Shown here: in pieces, positions 1 to 7,604 of the stretch
Layout of the letters: the number at the start of each line of letters is the position of its first letter
How positions within the stretch are numbered: position 1 is the first letter of the stretch
Origin: Thermoplasmatota archaeon
GTDB taxonomy: Archaea; Thermoplasmatota; E2; DHVEG-1
Reading direction: 5' to 3'
DNA: 8,888 nt
Assembly: GCA_018824925.1 (NCBI GenBank)
Contig: JAHJFH010000232.1
Location: forward strand, 1-8,888
Notes under the pieces: model-generated
The model's input: the letters and a program-made list of their open reading frames with translations, nothing else
What the model was told of the DNA's origin: nothing
The model's database searches: none
Translations under genes and position numbers: made by a program

Positions 1-282
1 ACAAAAAAAACCCTTGATAAAATCCAACAAAACCTCTACACACAAGCAATGAATATTCGAACCACCCACCTCCATCGCACCCCCTCCCTAGAAGATGCAC
101 AACATCTTAAAGGGATTATAGAGCTTCCCTGGTGCGGTATTGAGAATTGTGCACTAGAAATAGAAAGCATTTTAGAAGGAAACACATTAGGGGAGCCCAT
201 ATCAAAAGAACCTTGTGAAGCATCCTGCCCCATATGTGGTCAATCGGCAACCACCTGGATGCGCTACGCAAAAAGCTATTAA
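1..282 (+). CDS. proS: Prolyl-tRNA synthetase, C-terminal end (5' truncated by the window)
   Basis: The frame is open from base 1 and gives the last 93 residues of an archaeal/eukaryotic-type class II prolyl-tRNA synthetase, which charges tRNA-Pro with proline in the cytoplasm. What is visible is the C-terminal zinc-binding domain of this family: an IELPWCG stretch, a second Cys (ENCA), then CEASCPICG, giving Cys at visible residues 45, 50, 76 and 79 as the probable zinc ligands, with an extra Cys at 72. The protein ends in the typical YAKSY with a terminal Tyr, as family members do. An internal ATG at 49 is not the start, because homology-like sequence (LDKIQQNLYTQA) continues upstream of it to the window edge. 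The catalytic and anticodon-binding domains lie outside. The next gene starts 34 nt downstream on the same strand, so co-transcription is possible. Identification is firm; completeness cannot be judged. Confidence 0.9.
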   Translation, partial: TKKTLDKIQQNLYTQAMNIRTTHLHRTPSLEDAQHLKGIIELPWCGIENCALEIESILEGNTLGEPISKEPCEASCPICGQSATTWMRYAKSY

Positions 283-316
283 AAAAAAGAGAGACAAAAA
301 GGAGAAATGAAAACAT

Positions 317-697
317 ATGGCGGGAAAACTAACTAATTTTTTACGCGAATATGTATTTACTTTAAGCATCTTATTAATAATCTTAGGATTAGTACTTTTA
401 ATACTCAGTATCCTTGGATTACAGAATATCACACTTGGAGGAATATTAACCAGCATCACCTCCCTTAACCTTTGGAACGCTTACATCCTTGTATTCGGCC
501 TTATCATCCTCGCTTTTGGCATCTACTACCAGCATAGTTTTCAAAAAAATAAACGATTTATCCTCAAAGAACTTGAAACCAACAAACGATCAGAACTCTG
601 TAAACGACATAAAGAAATCCATCGACGCATCAAACACCTCCCCTCAAAATATCAAAAAATGCTATCAGATAAGGAAAAAGAACTTAACATAAAATAA
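317..697 (+). CDS. Uncharacterised two-helix membrane protein with basic cytoplasmic tail
   Basis: I do not recognise a named function. The 126-residue product has two strongly hydrophobic segments, about residues 13-35 and 53-72, joined by a short loop. A charged tail of about 55 residues (75-126) follows, rich in Lys, Arg, Glu and His and likely helical (a LPSKYQKMLSDKEKEL stretch). By the positive-inside rule both termini should face the cytoplasm, forming a helical hairpin. The layout resembles small two-helix archaeal proteins of unknown function such as those grouped as DUF3198, but that match is from memory and weak. An AAAGGAG motif at 298-304 lies 12 nt before the ATG, slightly far for a Shine-Dalgarno. 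No better in-frame start exists, and an out-of-frame ATG at 307 reads only nine codons. It sits between proS and trmJ with short gaps (34 and 13 nt), so it is probably part of the same transcript. No signal peptide cleavage site or enzyme motif is seen. Confidence 0.75.
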   Translation: MAGKLTNFLREYVFTLSILLIILGLVLLILSILGLQNITLGGILTSITSLNLWNAYILVFGLIILAFGIYYQHSFQKNKRFILKELETNKRSELCKRHKEIHRRIKHLPSKYQKMLSDKEKELNIK

Positions 698-710
698 AGA
701 TGCCCCAGAC

Positions 711-1457
711 GTGAATCCCAACATATCATCACCGAACTTCAATGTCATTCTTGTTGAACCAAAATACGGTGGCAACATTGGTGCCGTTGCCCGTGTAATG
801 ATGAATTTTGATCAAAAAAATCTTTATCTGGTAAACCCACCAACCCTAAATGACGAATGCTATACACGCGCAATGCATGCTACCAATATCATCGAAAACG
901 CACAAATATACCCCTCATTTCAGGCAGCAACTGAAAAGATAGACTTCCTCGTTGCAACCTCATCAATTGAAAATCTCAATGACAAAAAACATCTCCGCAA
1001 TCCCCTCACCCTAGACCAATTCACACAAACCATCTATGACGTCCAAGGCACTATCGGACTCTGTTTCGGAAGAGAAGACTACGGGCTATTCAACACTGAA
1101 ATCGCTGCATGCGACATCATGGTAAAAATCCCTACCAGCACCGCCTATCCCTCCCTAAATCTCTCCCATGCAGTCACCATCATGCTTTACTCACTTTTTA
1201 ATCATCATTACCAACCGATCCATCCACAGCGAAAAATGGGAAACATCGAAAAACAAAAACTACAAGAATATTTTATTAAGCTACTCGTAACAATTGATTA
1301 TCCTGAGCATAAAAAAGAAAATACGGAAATCCTCTTCAAACGACTTATAGGGAGGGCTATGCCCTCAACCTGGGAATACCACACACTTATGGGAGTTTTT
1401 AGCCGAACTATTGACCAATTAAACCAAGAAAAAAAAACTAAATCGTTTGAATATTGA
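711..1457 (+). CDS. trmJ: TrmJ-type tRNA (cytidine/uridine-2'-O-)-methyltransferase, SPOUT family
   Basis: This 248-residue protein has all three motifs of the SpoU/TrmH class of SAM-dependent ribose methyltransferases, which fold with a SAM-binding trefoil knot and act as dimers. Motif 1 is GGNIGAVARVM (20-30, with N22 and the catalytic-type R28). Motif 2 is CFGREDYGL (118-126). Motif 3 is YPSLNLSHAVTIMLY (146-160). The C-terminal tail (about 200-240, MPSTWEYHTLMGVFSR) is characteristic of TrmJ rather than TrmH, so the likely substrate is position 32 of the tRNA anticodon loop; studied archaeal TrmJ prefers C32. The start is a GTG 13 nt after the preceding stop. It is chosen because the first in-frame ATGs lie inside motif 1 and would destroy it. 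No clear Shine-Dalgarno is visible. Its last 20 bases overlap the convergent gene on the other strand. The coding strand is strikingly C-rich and G-poor. Lying near proS, it fits a tRNA-related cluster. The family call is strong; the exact tRNA target is inferred. Confidence 0.9.
   Translation: MNPNISSPNFNVILVEPKYGGNIGAVARVMMNFDQKNLYLVNPPTLNDECYTRAMHATNIIENAQIYPSFQAATEKIDFLVATSSIENLNDKKHLRNPLTLDQFTQTIYDVQGTIGLCFGREDYGLFNTEIAACDIMVKIPTSTAYPSLNLSHAVTIMLYSLFNHHYQPIHPQRKMGNIEKQKLQEYFIKLLVTIDYPEHKKENTEILFKRLIGRAMPSTWEYHTLMGVFSRTIDQLNQEKKTKSFEY
1429..1437 (-). terminator. T9 tract directly after the small-protein stop
   Basis: On the minus strand nine consecutive T follow immediately after the TAG stop (1438-1440), with another T-rich stretch just beyond. 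Oligo-T runs on the non-template strand are the core of archaeal intrinsic terminators, so this is a plausible end for the leftward transcript. It lies inside the 3' end of trmJ, where it encodes Lys codons, so it may be a by-product of Lys codons there. Confidence 0.45.
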
Positions 1458-1692
1458 AAAACACCCGGGAATGCTTCAACGCAGTATATACCTTATCTGC
1501 AAAAAAAACGATTTGATCCAAATCAGCATCAACATCGCCCCAATCATATACAAAATCATAATTACCTTTTGTTGTCATAAAACCCATGTTCAACAATTGA
1601 TTTTTTACTTCAGAAGGAGCCGCACCTTCACTGTTAAACATAATTTGCAAATAGGTCTTCACAAGTCTCACTACATCATACAATAATCTCAA
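1438..1692 (-). CDS. Small conserved-looking archaeal protein of unknown function
   Basis: Up to 84 residues, soluble, acidic to neutral, with no membrane segment and no cysteines. The pattern KTYLQIMFNSEGAAPSEV, then a GFMTTKGNYDFVYDWG stretch and a C-terminal region of predicted helix plus strand, looks like a compact alpha/beta domain. It resembles short uncharacterised euryarchaeal proteins I know only as conserved hypotheticals; no function is proposed. Coding is supported by its sensible globular composition and by ending exactly before a T9 run on its own strand. The start is uncertain. TTG at 1692 has AAAGGT nine nt upstream (1702-1707). TTG at 1683 and GTG at 1671 and 1662 are in frame, and GTG 1671 lies about 26 nt after a CTTTATAG box, as for a leaderless mRNA (product 77 residues). 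An in-frame TAG at 1714-1716 rules out anything longer. It overlaps trmJ tail-to-tail by 20 bp and lies downstream of the M50 protease gene on the same strand. Confidence 0.75.
   Translation of the reverse strand: MRLLYDVVRLVKTYLQIMFNSEGAAPSEVKNQLLNMGFMTTKGNYDFVYDWGDVDADLDQIVFFADKVYTALKHSRVFFNIQTI
1601..1606 (+). terminator. Possible T6 terminator for the trmJ transcript
   Basis: The first run of six T on the plus strand after the trmJ stop lies about 145 nt downstream, inside the convergent small gene. It could end the rightward transcript, but a six-base run in AT-rich coding DNA is weak evidence. Confidence 0.2.
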
Positions 1693-1693
1693 A

Positions 1694-1701
1694 CTATAAA
1701 G
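1694..1701 (-). promoter_or_regulatory. Candidate TATA box (CTTTATAG) of the small unknown gene
   Basis: The octamer CTTTATAG on the minus strand is centred about 26 nt before the in-frame GTG at 1671, the spacing expected if transcription began at that codon. A second AT-rich element (TTTATATTTTTATAA, 1753-1767) could instead give a leadered transcript starting near 1730 that uses the TTG at 1692. The 78-nt gap to the M50 gene (1693-1770) holds nothing else I can identify. The two options conflict, so confidence is low. Confidence 0.3.
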
Positions 1702-1770
1702 ACCTTTTGCACTCTAATACATCAAATAACATCTACTAATTAAAATAAGTGTTATAAAAATATAAATCTT

Positions 1771-2904
1771 TTACATTATCATAATTGGATAGGGAATAAA
1801 ACAAACAATTAAAATCAAAACTGCCACAAAAAACAATATCTTCCGTTTCAAATCCAAAGAAACCGCATCATTTAATGGTGGCGGATGAGACATACCCATT
1901 AAAAATACAATAATCAATGCAAAAAAAATCCATCCGGTAAAAATCATAAAAAACACAGCCAACCATCCCGCATATTTCTGCTTCTCACCTAAAAACGCCC
2001 GAAAGATATGCCCACCATCTAACTGACCTGCAGGTAACAGATTTATCGAGGTAATTAACAAACCAACCCATCCAGCAAACGCTAAAAGACTCAAATCAAT
2101 CCCAAAACCCACAGGAACCTTTAATACCACCTCTGAAATCAACAAAAACAACAAAGAAGTACCCAATATCGGTTCCCCAGCACTAATCTCACTCAAAGAA
2201 ACAATATTCGAAGTAGCAATGCCTATTACCGTTACCGGAACAGCAACAATAAAACCAGCTAATGGACCAGCAATACCTACATCAAATAACGCTTTTTTAT
2301 TAGGCATTGGATCCCTACTCGAGATCAATGCACCAAATGTTCCAATATTAAAATTCGGCACAATAGGGGGAATTGGCATAAAAAAAGGTAATGATGCAGC
2401 GATACCATGATAACGAGAAATAAAATAATGCCCCATCTCATGGATAAACAAAATACTCAACAAAGGAAATGCAAACAACAAAAAACCAAAAATAAGATGC
2501 TCAGGAATCAAAACATCCATTACATTAGACAACGCCCATAAATCAAAAAACCCTAAATGAAGAATTGATCCAGTTAATGTAGCAGTAACCACTGTTGCAG
2601 CCATTAACCCAATATTAACCCAAACTGATCGCTCCTTCCGTTTTTGTTTCGGAAGAACATAAATAATATGCTCTCCTTTCTCAAACCGTAACATCGGTAT
2701 ATAGCCTTTTTCAGCTAGCGATCGACGCAATGCATCAAAATTTTCTTCTAATCGTTCCTTATCTATTCGACAAAAAAATGCGACAGTACCCGCTACCTCT
2801 CGAACCTCATAAAAAGGAAAACGCTGACCAACCTCACTCTTCAATACATCAATATCATATGATTTTTCAGAAGTATGTGAAAAAGAATTTTTTGGATTTG
2901 GCAT
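1771..2904 (-). CDS. M50-family site-2-type intramembrane metalloprotease (EGY1-like)
   Basis: This 377-residue protein belongs to the site-2 protease family, zinc enzymes that cut substrates within or next to the membrane. A soluble N-terminal domain (about 1-90) precedes roughly seven hydrophobic segments (about 97-117, 134-158, 207-232, 247-264, 271-292, 312-338, 355-375). The catalytic motif HEMGH is at 155-159 (zinc ligands H155 and H159, general base E156). The third ligand is D296 in LPAGQLDGGH (290-299). The stretch NIGTFGALISSRDPMPNKKA (185-204) followed by FDVGIAGPLAGF (207-218) is typical of the EGY1-like subgroup. No PDZ domain is seen. All catalytic residues are present, so it should be active; the substrate is unknown. 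The ATG is the first possible start, since an in-frame TAG lies 9 nt upstream. A TTTAAATA box about 30 nt before the ATG suggests a nearly leaderless mRNA. It diverges from osmC, and the small unknown gene follows it. Confidence 0.92.
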   Translation of the reverse strand: MPNPKNSFSHTSEKSYDIDVLKSEVGQRFPFYEVREVAGTVAFFCRIDKERLEENFDALRRSLAEKGYIPMLRFEKGEHIIYVLPKQKRKERSVWVNIGLMAATVVTATLTGSILHLGFFDLWALSNVMDVLIPEHLIFGFLLFAFPLLSILFIHEMGHYFISRYHGIAASLPFFMPIPPIVPNFNIGTFGALISSRDPMPNKKALFDVGIAGPLAGFIVAVPVTVIGIATSNIVSLSEISAGEPILGTSLLFLLISEVVLKVPVGFGIDLSLLAFAGWVGLLITSINLLPAGQLDGGHIFRAFLGEKQKYAGWLAVFFMIFTGWIFFALIIVFLMGMSHPPPLNDAVSLDLKRKILFFVAVLILIVCFIPYPIMIM

Positions 2905-2930
2905 ACCGATCCACTAAAAACCCCCCTCCT

Positions 2931-2938
2931 TATTTAAA
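2931..2938 (-). promoter_or_regulatory. TATA box TTTAAATA for the M50 protease gene
   Basis: On the minus strand TTTAAATA is centred about 30 nt upstream of the M50 ATG (2904), which would put the transcription start near 2908 and give a nearly leaderless message. An AAGGAGG motif (2925-2931) directly follows it. That motif would be upstream of this start site, so it could act in translation only if a further promoter exists. Confidence 0.5.
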
Positions 2939-2967
2939 AGCTTCGACTAGATAATCTATCCAACACA

Positions 2968-2978
2968 ATATTTTAAAA
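2968..2978 (+). promoter_or_regulatory. TATA box region (ATATTTTAAAA) for the OsmC gene
   Basis: The AT-rich element is centred about 39 nt before the osmC ATG at 3012 and would place the transcription start near 2999-3001, leaving a leader of about a dozen bases without a Shine-Dalgarno. Its right half overlaps the perfect palindrome at 2974-2993. On the minus strand the same bases (TTTTAAAATAT) could serve as a distal promoter for the M50 gene. Confidence 0.45.
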
Positions 2979-2993
2979 AGAAATTTCTTTTTA
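2974..2993. promoter_or_regulatory. Perfect 20-bp palindrome, candidate operator of osmC
   Basis: TAAAAAGAAATTTCTTTTTA reads the same on both strands with no mismatch and no spacer; the outward neighbours no longer pair. It overlaps the end of the proposed TATA box and the stretch just before the predicted start site, where a dimeric repressor would block TBP/TFB or polymerase. Which protein binds, if any, cannot be told. An 18-of-20 A/T site in AT-rich DNA can arise by chance, hence the moderate confidence. Confidence 0.4.
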
Positions 2994-3011
2994 CCCATTC
3001 ATACGATCATT

Positions 3012-3407
3012 ATGGATATGAAAATAACCTTTCCAGGAAATCGCAAAGTAGACGCTCATTATCAAAACTTCACCATACACACCGATCAAAAAATAAGTGA
3101 AGGTGGTGATGGAACTGCACCTGAGCCGTTTACCCTTTTTCTTTCATCTATCGGAACCTGCACCGGGATCTACATCCTTAGATTCTGTCAAGAACGAGAC
3201 ATCCCAACAAAAGACATATCCTTACAACTTAATTTTAGTAAAAACCCAACAACACACCTCATTGAACAAATACAAATCTCAATTCAAGTACCCCCAAATT
3301 TTCCTAACAATTATCAAAAGGCTCTCATTAAAGTCGCAGAACTCTGCACTGTTAAAAGACATCTAGATCACCCCCCAAAAATTGATATAACAGTAAGCTC
3401 CCCATAA
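3012..3407 (+). CDS. OsmC/Ohr-family protein
   Basis: The 131-residue product is a full-length OsmC-family protein; characterised members reduce organic hydroperoxides with a reactive cysteine pair, as homodimers in the cytoplasm. Family landmarks in order are the GGDGTAPEPFTLFLSSIGTC stretch (31-50), GIYILRFCQERDIP (52-65), VPPNFPNNYQKAL (93-105), then LCTVKRHLDHPP (111-122). The two conserved catalytic-type cysteines are C50 and C112; C59 is additional. This belongs to the stand-alone archaeal OsmC-like subgroup rather than classical Ohr, so peroxidase activity is inferred. The ATG at 3012 is taken as the start; a second ATG two codons later (3018) is a possible alternative. No Shine-Dalgarno is visible. 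It has its own promoter, with a palindrome over the core region suggesting regulation. purA follows after a 50-nt gap but has its own TATA box, so the two need not be co-transcribed. Confidence 0.9.
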   Translation: MDMKITFPGNRKVDAHYQNFTIHTDQKISEGGDGTAPEPFTLFLSSIGTCTGIYILRFCQERDIPTKDISLQLNFSKNPTTHLIEQIQISIQVPPNFPNNYQKALIKVAELCTVKRHLDHPPKIDITVSSP

Positions 3408-3430
3408 ATGTAAGCAAGTTTATGTAGCGC

Positions 3431-3438
3431 TTTTATAT
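3431..3438 (+). promoter_or_regulatory. TATA box TTTTATAT of purA, leaderless type
   Basis: TTTTATAT is centred about 24 nt before the A of the purA ATG (3458), close to the 25-27 bp expected between an archaeal TATA box and the transcription start. Transcription would begin at or next to the start codon. No Shine-Dalgarno precedes the ATG, which agrees with a leaderless mRNA. Confidence 0.6.
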
Positions 3439-3451
3439 TGCCTGACCGTGA

Positions 3452-4955
<1,504 letters not shown>

Positions 4956-4959
<4 letters not shown>

Positions 4960-5096
4960 GATGCTTTAATCCGTTTGGCCACTGTTGGTCGTTCTTTGTA
5001 AAAAACCTTACTTCCACAGTATGGGCATTGCATACCAATGTTTTTTACATCAAATTGTACAGATTTTTTACATAAACCACATTTATATCGTGTCAT
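4956..5096 (-). CDS. rpoP: DNA-directed RNA polymerase subunit P
   Basis: A 46-residue gene that is easily missed because of its size. The product, beginning MTRYKCGLCKK and ending RPTVAKRIKAS, is the archaeal RNA polymerase subunit P (also Rpo12, homologue of eukaryotic Rpb12/Rpc10), a small zinc protein that helps assemble the Rpo3/Rpo10/Rpo11 platform of the polymerase. The four zinc ligands form two pairs, C6-x2-C9 and C24-x2-C27, in CPYCG. Length and the basic RPTVAKRIKA tail are typical. An AGGG motif (5104-5107) seven nt before the ATG may serve as a weak Shine-Dalgarno. It lies 15 nt after the eL43 stop, and its TGA overlaps the pcc1 ATG. The eL43-rpoP pairing is common in euryarchaea. 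Confidence 0.93.
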
Positions 5097-5111
5097 TTGT
5101 AAACCCTACAT

Positions 5112-5387
5112 TTATTCTTGGGCGGTCTGCACACCACGAATTGTTTTTTCTACATCTTGTCCTTGTGCAGTTTTTGGTATATATGCGCCACCAGCGAAGG
5201 ATGTTCCACATTTCCGGCAGCTCCATATACCTGTGCCGCTGCGTTTGACTTTTTGCTGTCCACAACTAGGACATATATGATATTTTTTTTGTTGTTCTTC
5301 GATGTTTCGCACTTGAGATCGTGATCGTACACCATAGCGTGCCCCAAAACGGCCTGCAGTTCCTACTTTCTTAGTTCTCTTTGCCAT
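5112..5387 (-). CDS. rpl43e: Large-subunit ribosomal protein eL43 (L37Ae)
   Basis: The 91-residue product is ribosomal protein eL43, formerly L37Ae, a zinc-ribbon protein of the 50S subunit shared by archaea and eukaryotes. The basic N-terminus (MAKRTKKVGTAGRFGARYG) leads into the zinc ribbon with C39-x2-C42 (CPSC) and C57-x2-C60 (CRKC), followed by the conserved GTSFAGGAYIPKT (61-73). Length and all four ligands match the family. Only one base separates its ATG from the rrp42 stop, and GGGG (5395-5398) lies seven nt upstream as a weak ribosome binding site, so it is probably translated in step with rrp42. Placement after the exosome genes is conserved in many euryarchaea. Confidence 0.96.
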   Translation of the reverse strand: MAKRTKKVGTAGRFGARYGVRSRSQVRNIEEQQKKYHICPSCGQQKVKRSGTGIWSCRKCGTSFAGGAYIPKTAQGQDVEKTIRGVQTAQE

Positions 5388-5388
5388 A

Positions 5389-6171
5389 TTATTTCCCCAG
5401 ATTTTTATATAAATGTTTTCGTATTTCTTGCCCGTTATCGAGAGAGGTTTTTATAACTTTTTGTATCTCCTCCCTAGTAAAACTCCCATTTAAACCTTTT
5501 TGCATCGCACGGAGGTCGCCATTATTGTCAGTTGCAACGGTTAAACGTGCATCCGCAATTTCCTCCTCATCAAGGATAGGATCTAACATGACAAAGTCAT
5601 CTATCTTAATGGATGTACAGGAAATCGGTGGTTCTTTAATTGGTAACGGATAATCCTCACCAAGTTCAAACCGTGTAGCAGGAACTTGAGTGGTTGATAA
5701 CGCCGCAAGTGTTGCTATTGAAGCTGCATCAAATAAATTTCCATCGTAATCAAGAATATGGATATCAATAAAAACGATCCATACTTTTTCACCAGGTTCT
5801 ATACATAGTTTGTCTAATTCAATAACCTGTGATTCTCTGACACCACGGTCAACAACTCGAGCTAATTCTATTGCGTCCTGTTGTGGAGGACCGGACTCAA
5901 AATCGGGTGAAGCAAGAGGGATCAATTCAGCTGCCGTTGTCATTACCCCAGAATCAGGGGAATCTGGATATGGCTCACCTACATCCATTTTAATCCCAGC
6001 AAGAACCTGGGTGTTGCCAAGTTTTACTCGAGCTGAACCCTCAGCTTTTTTAATTATATTCGTTTCAATTTCAATGTTACGATATTGATCAAATTTTCGA
6101 CCATCTATCCGCTTACCCTGTTTTGCTAGATTAACAATATAATCACGTTTAATAATAGGAACTAAGGTCAT
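5389..6171 (-). CDS. rrp42: Exosome complex subunit Rrp42 (non-catalytic RNase PH-like)
   Basis: The 260-residue product is archaeal Rrp42, the RNase PH-fold subunit that alternates with Rrp41 in the hexameric exosome ring. It has no active site of its own but contributes to RNA binding and to the phosphorolytic sites of the neighbouring Rrp41. Visible family features are RIDGRKFDQYRNIEIETNI (21-39), GSARVKLGNTQVLAG (45-59), the ASPDFESGPPQQDAIELARVVDRG region (87-110), DYDGNLFDAAS (141-151) and the C-terminal DPILDEEEIADARLTV (197-212) with AMQKGLNG. The catalytic Asp pair and the GTR phosphate loop of Rrp41 are absent, as expected. A strong AAGGAGG Shine-Dalgarno (6179-6185) lies seven nt before the ATG, inside the end of rrp41, and the rrp41 stop shares a base with the start (TAATG). 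Full length and intact. Confidence 0.96.
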   Translation of the reverse strand: MTLVPIIKRDYIVNLAKQGKRIDGRKFDQYRNIEIETNIIKKAEGSARVKLGNTQVLAGIKMDVGEPYPDSPDSGVMTTAAELIPLASPDFESGPPQQDAIELARVVDRGVRESQVIELDKLCIEPGEKVWIVFIDIHILDYDGNLFDAASIATLAALSTTQVPATRFELGEDYPLPIKEPPISCTSIKIDDFVMLDPILDEEEIADARLTVATDNNGDLRAMQKGLNGSFTREEIQKVIKTSLDNGQEIRKHLYKNLGK

Positions 6172-6902
6172 TACTTCCCCTCCTTAATAGTATCATATTT
6201 TCGTAAAAGTGCTTCTTTTTGTAATTTTGAAACTTTATTACAACCCTCTATTGCATAATCTAGGGCAGTGTTAAATTCGTCAAAGGTTAAATGTCCATCC
6301 ATCTGAAGGAGGATAATTTCACCTGTGCGTGGGGATATGCCAAGAGGAACATCCGCATCTCCAAAGTTATCTTCTTCTTTTCCTAAATCGAGGACAACCT
6401 TTCCACCGATTTTTCCCGCAGCACAACCAACTGGTATATCTATCATGGGTATCCCCGCATCAGCAAGAGCAACACCTGCTGCGGTTAGCCCTGCACATCG
6501 TGTTCCGGCTTCGGCATCGAGAACCTCTATGGCAACATCAATCATTGATCGCGGAAATTGTTCAGTTAATATCACTTTTTCTAGTGCTTCGGATATTACT
6601 TTCGAAATTTCTCGGCTTCGTCGATCAGGGCCGGGTCGTTTTCGATCTTCAACGCTAAATGCAGCCATATTATATTTCGCATTCACTATCGCCCTTAAGG
6701 GATTTTGAGTATGACGTGGTATTGCTTCGCGAGGTCCATATACCGCGGCAAATACTTTATTGCCACCCCATTCTAAATAACAGGAGCCATCTGCTCGGTG
6801 AAGTACCCCCGATTCAATTTTTATTGGGCGAAGTTCATCAATTTTGCGCCCATCTAATCGAATTCCTTTTGCATCAATTAATTTAACATCTTCTGTTTTC
6901 AT
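6171..6902 (-). CDS. rrp41: Exosome complex catalytic subunit Rrp41
   Basis: Rrp41 is the catalytic RNase PH-like subunit of the archaeal exosome, degrading RNA 3'-to-5' with phosphate, and able to add tails in reverse. The 243-residue sequence shows [17 protein letters not shown] (14-30), the RNA-contacting stretch [20 protein letters not shown] (81-100), the phosphate-binding [12 protein letters not shown] (132-143), and GDADVPLG (181-188) with the catalytic-type D182, followed by LLQMDGHLT (198-206). All key residues are present, so it should be active. The ATG overlaps the rrp4 stop (ATGA, 6899-6902) and AAAGGA (6912-6917) lies nine nt upstream, so translation is coupled to rrp4 and also has its own ribosome binding site. 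Together with rrp4 and rrp42 it encodes the nine-subunit exosome core. Confidence 0.97.
   Translation of the reverse strand: MKTEDVKLIDAKGIRLDGRKIDELRPIKIESGVLHRADGSCYLEWGGNKVFAAVYGPREAIPRHTQNPLRAIVNAKYNMAAFSVEDRKRPGPDRRSREISKVISEALEKVILTEQFPRSMIDVAIEVLDAEAGTRCAGLTAAGVALADAGIPMIDIPVGCAAGKIGGKVVLDLGKEEDNFGDADVPLGISPRTGEIILLQMDGHLTFDEFNTALDYAIEGCNKVSKLQKEALLRKYDTIKEGK
6179..6185 (-). promoter_or_regulatory. Strong Shine-Dalgarno (AAGGAGG) of rrp42
   Basis: AAGGAGG on the minus strand ends seven nt before the rrp42 ATG and lies within the last codons of rrp41. It is the best-matched ribosome binding site in the window and fixes the rrp42 start at 6171. Confidence 0.75.
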
Positions 6903-7582
6903 ACATGCACGTCCTTTGCATCTTTTTTTAATAATGTTTCTATTCTATCCGTCAGACCAAATGAAAGGGATTCGTCTTCAATGATTTGAATAACACTTCG
7001 TACTTTCTCAATATCGTCTGTATCTCCATCAATCCATATACGACCATTCTGTCCAACAAAAATCCTACATCGGATATATTTTTTTACTACTGCCATCATT
7101 GATCCTTTTTTACCAATAATACGGGGTACGCGAGTGGGCTCAACTTCAGTGATAAAACCCCCTTTAATTTTATAGAGATTTCGATCGTTTAACGTAATCT
7201 GTAATTTTTTAATATCATCAACACTTAAAACTTTAGCCATGATTGTGTCACCTTTATTTAAATATCGTTCTGTATCTCCAAAATCAACATTCCATGGAAC
7301 CTCATTTTGATGTAATAATGCTGGTGACGGCGCATTAATATCCACTAACCAACTTGAAGACATAGCTTCCTCAACGATACCAATAACAAAATCTCCTTCA
7401 ATAGGATTATACTTTCCTTTTATTGGTACAACATGAATTGAGTTCCCATGAATATTAAGGATTCCTACTAGTTGAGATAAGATTTTTCCTTCAGCAATAA
7501 AAGTTCCAGATCCTGCTCGGTGTGAACGAGTATCACCAAGTATCTGTCCAGGAATAACTAGCGTACGTTTATCAGTAGGCAT
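6899..7582 (-). CDS. rrp4: Exosome RNA-binding cap subunit Rrp4
   Basis: Rrp4 forms, with Csl4, the trimeric cap of the exosome that threads RNA into the Rrp41/Rrp42 ring. The product has the family's three parts: an N-terminal beta domain opening with VIPGQILGD, an S1 domain (roughly residues 60-130, [20 protein letters not shown] onward), and a KH domain whose IIGKKGS loop lies at about 155-161 and continues to RIWIDGD near 186. Two adjacent starts exist: TTG at 7585 and ATG at 7582. ATG is chosen on codon preference (227 residues); GAGG near 7595-7598 is nearer the usual distance for the TTG, so one extra residue is possible. It lies 22 nt after the SBDS-gene stop, and its own stop overlaps the rrp41 ATG. 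Complete and without unusual features. Confidence 0.95.
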   Translation of the reverse strand: MPTDKRTLVIPGQILGDTRSHRAGSGTFIAEGKILSQLVGILNIHGNSIHVVPIKGKYNPIEGDFVIGIVEEAMSSSWLVDINAPSPALLHQNEVPWNVDFGDTERYLNKGDTIMAKVLSVDDIKKLQITLNDRNLYKIKGGFITEVEPTRVPRIIGKKGSMMAVVKKYIRCRIFVGQNGRIWIDGDTDDIEKVRSVIQIIEDESLSFGLTDRIETLLKKDAKDVHV

Positions 7583-7604
7583 CAAATGATCAACCTCGTA
7601 AAAG

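Noticed and set aside
307..336. Nine-codon frame (ATG at 307) overlapping the start of the two-helix membrane protein, considered as a leader peptide
   Set aside because: GGAG is only two nt before this ATG, too close to work as a ribosome binding site, and a nine-codon frame is expected by chance.
5038..5280. Plus-strand frames opposite eL43 and rpoP
   Set aside because: They are Cys/Phe-rich shadows of zinc-ribbon genes on the minus strand and have no coding support of their own.
6325..6708. Open frame of 127 codons on the plus strand opposite rrp41
   Set aside because: It lies wholly within the well-supported rrp41 gene, has low-complexity Ser/Ala/Pro-rich composition typical of an antisense shadow, and shows no domain or ribosome binding site.
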